Below are positions 1 through 4,754 of a DNA stretch of 8,142 bases, in pieces. A program made the translations under genes and the position numbers. Each line of letters starts with the position of its first letter. Positions within the stretch are counted from its first letter, which is position 1. The stretch comes from an uncultured Phycisphaerales bacterium. GTDB lineage: Bacteria > Planctomycetota > Phycisphaerae > UBA1845 > CAIVHJ01. The notes beneath the pieces were generated by a model, which saw only the letters and a list, made by a program, of their open reading frames with translations, ran no database searches and was not told the DNA's origin. The stretch is taken from positions 1 to 8,142 of the forward strand of contig CAIVHJ010000338.1 in NCBI GenBank assembly GCA_903905665.1. The letters are read 5' to 3'.

Positions 1-915
1 GGCGTCCTTACTCTTCGCTACGGACTTGACCATATTGTTGAGGGCCTCGGTGAGTTCCATTGGAAACATGACTACTGTATTCGCCGGACCTGCGCCCAGG
101 CTGTCGATCGTCTGAAGCGTTCGCAGTCTCATCGCTCCCGGCGTCTGTTCCATAATGACGGCTGCGGCAGCCAGATTCGTCGCCGCAATCTTGTCGCCTT
201 CCGCCTTCGTAATCGTGGCACGCTTCTCTCGTTCGGCCGAGGCTTGCCGGGACATAATTCGCTTCAAATCCTCCGGCATTTCAATGTCCTGAAGACGAAT
301 GGAATCAATATGCAATCCCCAACCTCGGATGTGTTCTTCCACCACCTCGGCAATACGTTTTTGAATCTGCTCGCGTTCGGTCAATAGTTCGTCCAGCGAA
401 AGCCCGCCCACCACGTCCCGCAACGTCGCCTGGGCGTATTGGGCGATGGCGAAGGCGAAATCCTGAACCAGAATGACGGCTTTCTCCGCGTCGGCCACCA
501 AGAAGAAGAGAACCCCGTCAATGGCCGCCGGTACATTATCTTTGGTAATCACCTGTTGGCTGGGAATGTTGAGCGTCAGCAGACGCAGATCGACGAACCG
601 AACGTTGTCGATAAAGGGTACGACATACATCATGCCCGGTCCTTTGACCCACCGAAACTTGCCGAGTCGGAGTATGACGCCACGTTCCCATTGCGCGGCA
701 ATACGAATACCGGACACAAAAATCCCCCACAGCACTGCAAAAAGGAATCCACCCACACCGCCGACGGCCTTTTGCAGGTCGGTTCCGTTCTGCAGGCTCC
801 AGATGAGTATGGCGCCAAGAATGGCCACCGGAATAAAAAAGAGGATGGCCCGTAGCGCCGTTCCCAAAGAAACATGTCCTCGTTGCGGTTCTGCATAAAC
901 TTTTTGTGCTTCCAT
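1..915 (-). CDS. SPFH/band-7 domain membrane protein (stomatin-like slipin), C-terminus cut off by window edge
   Basis: The reading frame is open from an ATG at 915-913 to the left edge, giving 305 codons and no stop, so the end of the gene lies outside. Two hydrophobic segments (about residues 21-41 and 51-70) are followed by a band-7 domain. It begins ERGVILRLGKF (about 78-87), continues through KGPGMMYVVPFID (91-103), VDLR (108-111) and TKDNV (124-128), and reaches a charged helical stretch rich in A, E, K and R at about 225-255. This order matches stomatins and slipins, which oligomerise on the inner face of the membrane and organise or scaffold other proteins, often proteases. The start is supported by AGGAGG (924-929 on this strand) eight bases upstream. 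Slipins often pair with an NfeD-like partner; none is visible here, but a downstream partner would lie beyond the edge. The specific role cannot be told. The family call is secure. Confidence 0.9.
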   Translation of the reverse strand, partial: MEAQKVYAEPQRGHVSLGTALRAILFFIPVAILGAILIWSLQNGTDLQKAVGGVGGFLFAVLWGIFVSGIRIAAQWERGVILRLGKFRWVKGPGMMYVVPFIDNVRFVDLRLLTLNIPSQQVITKDNVPAAIDGVLFFLVADAEKAVILVQDFAFAIAQYAQATLRDVVGGLSLDELLTEREQIQKRIAEVVEEHIRGWGLHIDSIRLQDIEMPEDLKRIMSRQASAEREKRATITKAEGDKIAATNLAAAAVIMEQTPGAMRLRTLQTIDSLGAGPANTVVMFPMELTEALNNMVKSVAKSKDA

Positions 916-971
916 ACTGCAAGCCTCCTGACTTGTGGGTCTATGTCGCCGAGATTTGCCAGTTAACCTTA

Positions 972-989
972 CCCGACCACGCCGTCGGG
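972..989 (-). repeat. Inverted repeat in the slipin leader
   Basis: CCCGAC (972-977) and GTCGGG (984-989) form a perfect six-base stem around a six-base loop. It would lie just downstream of the predicted transcription start of the slipin gene, so it could be a leader hairpin or an operator. No T-run follows it on the minus strand, so it does not look like a terminator. Confidence 0.35.
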
Positions 990-1002
990 CCATGCTCACC
1001 TC

Positions 1003-1031
1003 ATTGTACAGCGCCCACCCTCCGGTTGCAC
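1003..1031 (-). promoter_or_regulatory. Candidate promoter of the slipin gene
   Basis: Reading on the minus strand, TACAAT (1003-1008) matches the sigma-70 -10 box at five of six positions. It lies 17 bases downstream of GTGCAA (1026-1031), a weak -35 with three matches. Transcription would start near 996, leaving a leader of roughly 80 bases before the slipin ATG. The call rests on the -10 and the position only. Confidence 0.35.
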
Positions 1032-1102
1032 CTGACCATATTCGAGCTTTCTTCTGGACAGCGATCGGACGAAGAAAAGACGTCAGGATGAATCATTGTG
1101 AT

Positions 1103-1126
1103 CTATGCCCCTACGCAGGCGCATAG
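1103..1126. repeat. Imperfect inverted repeat (hairpin)
   Basis: CTATGC (1103-1108) pairs with GCATAG (1121-1126). After one symmetric C/C mismatch, CCT (1110-1112) pairs with AGG (1117-1119) around a four-base loop. The nine base pairs make a compact hairpin or a dyad binding site. No T-run follows directly. Confidence 0.4.
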
Positions 1127-1127
1127 G

Positions 1128-1151
1128 CCCCTTGCTGGCACGGGGGTTTTT
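1128..1151 (+). terminator. Weak intrinsic-terminator-like hairpin and T-run
   Basis: CCCC (1128-1131) can pair with GGGG within 1142-1146, with two further inner pairs (T1133-A1140 and G1134-C1139) around a four-base loop. Five Ts follow at 1147-1151. This resembles a short rho-independent terminator on the plus strand, but no plus-strand gene precedes it. It would terminate only a small unannotated transcript, or it is chance. Confidence 0.25.
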
Positions 1152-1160
1152 GTGGAGGGA

Positions 1161-1182
1161 GCACTCAAGAGGTGGAGAGTGC
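1161..1182. repeat. GCACTC-N10-GAGTGC inverted repeat, CIRCE-like core
   Basis: GCACTC (1161-1166) and GAGTGC (1177-1182) form a perfect six-base dyad with a ten-base spacer. The HrcA operator CIRCE is TTAGCACTC-N9-GAGTGCTAA, so the core half-sites match. The outer TT/AA bases are absent and the spacer is one base longer. It may be a degenerate or non-functional look-alike. No chaperone gene adjoins it. Confidence 0.3.
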
Positions 1183-1392
1183 GGAGGAAAAACCAAAAAG
1201 GGGTTATAAAAAGATGAGAGAGCGGTCAGCGATCAGTTGCCTTCGTGCATTTGTCGGGGCCTTCCGCCAAACGGCAAGCCGAGTCGCTGTCGAACTGCTC
1301 CCCTCATGCAAAATTATCTGACAAACCCATTTTCAAGTGACAGTGATATAAACACAACACTGGTTGGAGTGAGAAGTAATATCCTGTGTGTC

Positions 1393-1421
1393 ATGACTTT
1401 CCCGAAGTCCTGGGTTAATAT
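1393..1421 (+). promoter_or_regulatory. Candidate aroC promoter
   Basis: ATGACT (1393-1398) and TAATAT (1416-1421) each match their sigma-70 consensus at four of six positions and are spaced by 17 bases. The start would be near 1428, giving a leader of roughly 68 bases. An inverted repeat, GACTT (1395-1399) and AAGTC (1405-1409), overlaps the -35 and spacer and could be an operator. Moderate at best. Confidence 0.3.
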
Positions 1422-1438
1422 AGATCCATCATTTTTTA

Positions 1439-1458
1439 GGGATTCCTTTCGAAATCCC
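1439..1458 (+). repeat. Inverted repeat in the aroC leader
   Basis: GGGATT (1439-1444) and AATCCC (1453-1458) form a perfect six-base stem with an eight-base loop, 37 bases before the aroC start codon. A run of six Ts (1432-1437) lies before it and only ATTTTC after it, so it is a poor terminator on the plus strand. A leader hairpin or a protein-binding dyad is possible. Confidence 0.3.
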
Positions 1459-1495
1459 ATTTTCGACAGTCAAACGCAGATATTCGGAGTCTCCA

Positions 1496-2683
1496 ATGAC
1501 CACATTATTTTACGAAACGGCCGGTGAATCACATGGTCCTGCGCTCTTGGCATGGGTCGCCGGAATGCCCGCCGGTGTCCGAATCCATCTCGATTTGATT
1601 CAGGACGAACTCCACCGCCGCCAAGGCGGCTTCGGGCGGAGCAATCGCCAACGACTGGAAACCGACAAGGTGCAACTCCGGTCCGGCGTCCGCCAAGGTC
1701 TGACCATCGGTTCGCCCATCGTGCTGGAAATCCCCAACCGGGATCATCGCATCGATCAAATGCCCCCTCTCACGACTCCTCGCCCCGGTCACGCCGATTT
1801 CTCCGGAAGCATCAAGTGGCTCACTCCCGACTGCCGCTCCGTCATTGAACGCGCCTCCGCCAGGGAAACCGCCGCACGCGTCGCCGCCGGCGCCGTTGCC
1901 AAATGCCTGCTCAAACCTTTTGGGATCGTCGTCGCTGCCTTCGTCGAACAAATCGGCACCGTGCGGTGTCACATTGATTCCACTCATGATTTGGCCGAAC
2001 TCATTCATGAACGGGATGAAAGCCCCGTGTACTGCCCCGATTCCCCGGCTTCGTCCGCCATGACAGAACAAATCAAATCTGCTCAGGAAAGTGGTGATAC
2101 CCTAGGCGGTATTCTGGTCGTGCACGCGATCAATGTTCCACCGGGACTCGGTAACTGTATGCGCTGGCAGGATCGACTCGACGGCCGTCTTTTGTCTGCC
2201 GTCGGATCGATTCAAGCCATCAAAGGGGTCGAAATCGGCTCAGGTTTTGCCTTGGCGGATCGGCTGGGCAGCGGCGTCCACGATGCCATTCGCTTTGATC
2301 CCTCGCACGCCCACTCATCCAACCTGGGCTATGTTCGGCAGACCAACCACGCCGGCGGCATCGAAGGGGGTATGACCAACGGCCAACCCATCGTCATTCG
2401 AGCCGTCATGAAACCCATCAATACGCTCCACAAGGAACTTCAAAGCGTCAATCTGCAAACCGGCGAACCCGCCTCTCCTGATTATGAACGAGCCGACGTT
2501 TGTGCAGTTCCCGCCGCCAGTGTCGTCGCCGAAAATGTCGTCGCCTTTGAACTTGCCCGCGCTTTCCTCGAAAAATTCGGCGGCGATACTCTCGTCGAGG
2601 TGCAGCAGACGTATCAATGTTTCATGGAGAAAGTCCGGGCGCTGGGTCAGACCCCGGATCCCAATCGAGAAGAACAAAAGTAG
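1496..2683 (+). CDS. aroC: Chorismate synthase
   Basis: This enzyme converts 5-enolpyruvylshikimate 3-phosphate to chorismate, the last common step of aromatic amino acid synthesis, using reduced FMN in the cytosol. Family motifs appear in order: GESHG (10-14, with the N-terminal catalytic-type His13), GMPAGV (23-28), SGVRQG (63-68), RPGHAD (96-101, His99), ERASARETAARVAAGAVAK (118-136), GGIEGGMTNGQPI (287-299) and the C-terminal RADVCAVPA (332-340). The length of 395 residues suits the family. The version with ERASARET rather than GGRSSARET is the form I associate with Gram-positive bacteria and some deep-branching lineages. The usual KYG is KWL here, while the nearby Asp112 and Arg114 are kept. 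GGAG (1486-1489) lies six bases before the ATG and fixes the start. The gene stands alone among non-aromatic neighbours, and its stop is 12 bases from the convergent tRNA-Tyr. Confidence 0.96.
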   Translation: MTTLFYETAGESHGPALLAWVAGMPAGVRIHLDLIQDELHRRQGGFGRSNRQRLETDKVQLRSGVRQGLTIGSPIVLEIPNRDHRIDQMPPLTTPRPGHADFSGSIKWLTPDCRSVIERASARETAARVAAGAVAKCLLKPFGIVVAAFVEQIGTVRCHIDSTHDLAELIHERDESPVYCPDSPASSAMTEQIKSAQESGDTLGGILVVHAINVPPGLGNCMRWQDRLDGRLLSAVGSIQAIKGVEIGSGFALADRLGSGVHDAIRFDPSHAHSSNLGYVRQTNHAGGIEGGMTNGQPIVIRAVMKPINTLHKELQSVNLQTGEPASPDYERADVCAVPAASVVAENVVAFELARAFLEKFGGDTLVEVQQTYQCFMEKVRALGQTPDPNREEQK

Positions 2684-2695
2684 GAAGAAAACACT

Positions 2696-2778
2696 TGGGA
2701 GCGGATGGATTTGAACCATCGAAGGCTTGCGCCAACGGGTTTACAGCCCGTCCCCTTTGGCCACTCGGGCACACTCCC
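2696..2778 (-). tRNA. tRNA-Tyr (GUA anticodon)
   Basis: The minus strand folds as a class II tRNA. The acceptor arms are GGGAGTG (from 2778) and CGCTCCC (ending at 2697), with one G-T wobble, followed by discriminator A at 2696. A D arm contains GAGTGGCC, the anticodon stem is ACGGG/CCCGT around CTGTAAA with anticodon GTA, and a long variable arm follows. The T arm is GATGG-TTCAAAT-CCATC. The long variable arm fits bacterial tRNA-Tyr. The 3' CCA is not encoded (AG follows the discriminator) and must be added enzymatically. Confidence 0.96.
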
Positions 2779-2791
2779 GAAACGTCGTTTC
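2779..2791. repeat. Perfect palindrome abutting the tRNA 5' end
   Basis: GAAACG-T-CGTTTC is a perfect six-base dyad around one central base, directly next to the first base of mature tRNA-Tyr. It lies in the part of the precursor that RNase P would remove, or it could be a protein-binding site. Function unknown. Confidence 0.4.
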
Positions 2792-2794
2792 ACA

Positions 2795-2834
2795 ATTTCC
2801 GGTCACGCATCCTTTGATTCGGCGGACCGGAAAT
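2795..2834. repeat. Ten-base perfect inverted repeat upstream of tRNA-Tyr
   Basis: ATTTCCGGTC (2795-2804) and GACCGGAAAT (2825-2834) are exact reverse complements. Past a single bulged A2805 the stem can continue with CGC (2806-2808) and GCG (2822-2824), so up to 13 pairs enclose a 13-base loop. On the minus strand TGTGAAACG follows, not a T-run, so it is not an ordinary intrinsic terminator for the upstream membrane-protein gene. It could be an mRNA 3' end or processing structure, or a leader hairpin of the tRNA precursor. Confidence 0.5.
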
Positions 2835-2854
2835 AAAACGAATTCAGGAGGCAC

Positions 2855-2883
2855 ATCGTATAGGCAATAACGCGGGTTTTCAA
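2855..2883 (-). promoter_or_regulatory. Candidate tRNA-Tyr promoter
   Basis: On the minus strand TTGAAA (2878-2883, five of six -35 matches) lies 17 bases before TACGAT (2855-2860, four of six -10 matches). The -35 overlaps the stop codon of the upstream membrane-protein gene. Transcription would begin near 2848, giving a 5' leader of about 70 bases that includes both inverted repeats. The tRNA could instead be cotranscribed with the gene upstream. Confidence 0.35.
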
Positions 2884-4697
2884 GTCGTTCCTCCGCGTCG
2901 ATATCTGAAGGCCTTCTCATGTGGGTGGGTCTGAGGCATGAGACAACGATGTGACGGACGGGCTGGATCGAATGGCCCCGTGCTGCTTCGGAAGAAGGAC
3001 AGGAACAACAAGAAAATTGTCGCAGCGAATAGGATGAGGCTCGTCACATCTCGTCGATTCCGGGAATCGAAAGACATGAACTGCAACGTGACCTCATGCC
3101 GACCGGCGGGCACGTCGAACTGTATCTGGCCAAAAGGCTCTCCCGGGTGCTTGGGGTAAGGTTGACCGTCCACCCACAACCGCCAGCGCTCAAAGTCAAA
3201 TTGGCGGACATCCAGCGCCATCGCGTCGCCGTTCACGACGAATTGTTTGAACTGAGGTGACCATGCTCGAAAATCAATCTGCTCAAGTCCGTTCCCGCGA
3301 ACACGCCAATCCGTGGTTTGTTCACGCTCCATGACTCGATCGAGATGAGCCGTGGCAGGATGATAAAACGGATACGCATCCTTCGATTCCGGAGTCTTCG
3401 CCGGAGCATCCTGGAACGTGCGACCGGAACTGCCCGTCAGATACCACGAGATCGCAATCGCCAGTCCAACCTGAGCACCGGCGATCATCCAGGGAACTCC
3501 AACCGCCCACCTTTGTCGTGTAAGCGAACAACCCGTCATCCAAACTCGCGCTGCCAGCACCAGCAACAGCGTACTGGTCAATTGAAGAACCCCGTCGAAC
3601 CGATAGGTCCGATCGACAATCGACGAGAGTTTGAGCGTTTCCCAGATGGGTTTGGCGAATATCGTTTGGATCGCCAAGCCGCCTGCAAGCGCCAGAAGCA
3701 ACCCCGCCCACACGCGCCGCTGCGATTCGCCGATCTGAGATCGAAACACTCGGAACAACACCACGCACAATCCCAATCCCCCGATGATCCCATACAGCAA
3801 TGGAATCGCGACATCGGGAATCATCCATGAACCGGACGTGAAGATGTACTTGATGTACTGCGGCGACCAGTCGGCGATGAACCCGCGAATGTCCCGACCC
3901 GAATCTCCGAAGACTAAAAATCCCCAGAAAAAAATGGTCTGACCCAGCGCCACGCCGACACCCAGAAGCACCACCAGTGTCCTGGTGACAAGCCGTTTTA
4001 CGCTACGATGTGCCATCCATGAATGACTCCACGTCAGCGCCAGGATGAGTCCACCAGTTGCAAACGCTGTCGGCAAATGAGTTAGAATCAGCACACTGAA
4101 GAACAGGATAAATCCGACCCATCGCTTCAGGCTCGGCGATTCCAGAAACATCCATAAGCGATCAATCATCCACGAGCACAGGGCGATTCCCATGGTTTCC
4201 GACATGCCAAAAGTTCCCAGTCCCTGGAAACTGGAGTAAGGTCCAAGAATGTAGAGTGCGGCGGCGGCCAAACTGAGACGCGGACTCACAAATCTCCGCG
4301 CCAACCGATAGACTCCCCACCCACCCAACACAAACGCCAAAAGAAATCCGAACTTAAATCCCAGCCAGGTCTGTCCGCCGAGAATCACCGTCACGGAGGA
4401 GAGGAAGTAATACGGTAGGGGACCGGGCAGCATCAATTCATAGGAACCGAAACCGGCATTTGCCTGATCCATCCAGTACGGAAGGACAGTGCCGTGTTGA
4501 AGCCCCCGGAAAAAAGCCTCGTGATTGCGGAAATAAATCCCGGCGTCCACGCTGCCCAGGCCGACCCGGTCCCACAGCAGCAGCGGCGCAACGAGAATCA
4601 AAAAACACAATAATCCCAGCGGATAAAACCACAGGGGAAAAAGTCGGGCTTCCAGGTGGGAATCGACCGAGTTTTGAGGTCGAGCCGGACTGGGCAT
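2880..4697 (-). CDS. Polytopic membrane protein, GT-C/YfhO-like or PTPS-related
   Basis: The 605-residue protein has about ten hydrophobic segments (for example 22-42, 92-108, 113-130, 141-152, 194-222, 237-262, 296-316, 330-347, 369-385, 400-420), then a soluble domain at roughly 425-550 and a last membrane helix at about 552-569. The N-terminal loop carries VDAGIYFRNHEAFFRGL (50-66) and PYWMDQANAGFGSYELMLPG (73-92), with the Asp, His-Glu and Gly-Phe-Gly pattern of GT-C-fold membrane glycosyltransferase-like proteins and the Pfam PTPS-related group. The C-terminal part has WRLWVDG (505-511) and PAGRHEVTLQF (530-540), a beta-sandwich signature common in YfhO-like proteins. GAGGTG six bases upstream supports the start at 4697. 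It follows clpC on the same strand by 57 bases and may share its transcript. A role in moving or attaching sugars at the cell surface is inference; the substrate is unknown. Confidence 0.75.
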   Translation of the reverse strand: MPSPARPQNSVDSHLEARLFPLWFYPLGLLCFLILVAPLLLWDRVGLGSVDAGIYFRNHEAFFRGLQHGTVLPYWMDQANAGFGSYELMLPGPLPYYFLSSVTVILGGQTWLGFKFGFLLAFVLGGWGVYRLARRFVSPRLSLAAAALYILGPYSSFQGLGTFGMSETMGIALCSWMIDRLWMFLESPSLKRWVGFILFFSVLILTHLPTAFATGGLILALTWSHSWMAHRSVKRLVTRTLVVLLGVGVALGQTIFFWGFLVFGDSGRDIRGFIADWSPQYIKYIFTSGSWMIPDVAIPLLYGIIGGLGLCVVLFRVFRSQIGESQRRVWAGLLLALAGGLAIQTIFAKPIWETLKLSSIVDRTYRFDGVLQLTSTLLLVLAARVWMTGCSLTRQRWAVGVPWMIAGAQVGLAIAISWYLTGSSGRTFQDAPAKTPESKDAYPFYHPATAHLDRVMEREQTTDWRVRGNGLEQIDFRAWSPQFKQFVVNGDAMALDVRQFDFERWRLWVDGQPYPKHPGEPFGQIQFDVPAGRHEVTLQFMSFDSRNRRDVTSLILFAATIFLLFLSFFRSSTGPFDPARPSHRCLMPQTHPHEKAFRYRRGGTT

Positions 4698-4754
4698 TCA
4701 TCGCACCTCACACATCCGACAAACTGACGCAGAACCGACACTCCGAACCGTGTT

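Larger units (their letters stand above)
916..1495. other. 580-base intergenic region between slipin and aroC
   Basis: The two flanking genes diverge, so this stretch should carry both promoters. The short open frames here (for example 935-1126 and 1237-1527, plus) have no recognisable protein features and no good ribosome site; the second overlaps the aroC start in another frame. It holds a candidate slipin promoter and leader hairpin, three consecutive inverted repeats between 1103 and 1182, a purine-rich tract at about 1152-1222, and an AT-richer stretch at about 1300-1490 leading into aroC. No tRNA, known riboswitch or mobile element was recognised. Confidence 0.6.

Noticed and set aside
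439..898. Plus-strand open frames within the first 900 bases
   Set aside because: They are opposite the slipin gene, whose conserved band-7 motifs show the minus strand to be coding.
1237..1527. 96-codon plus-strand frame before aroC
   Set aside because: It overlaps the aroC start in another frame, has no good ribosome site and no domain-like composition; the stretch is better read as leader DNA.
1529..2071. 180-codon open frame on the minus strand
   Set aside because: It lies wholly antisense to the clearly genuine aroC and shows no protein-family features.
2795..2834. Possible Noc-binding site, as the arms begin ATTTCC and end GGAAAT
   Set aside because: The Noc site is a contiguous 14-base palindrome (ATTTCCCGGGAAAT), whereas these arms are separated by 20 bases and differ in the core.
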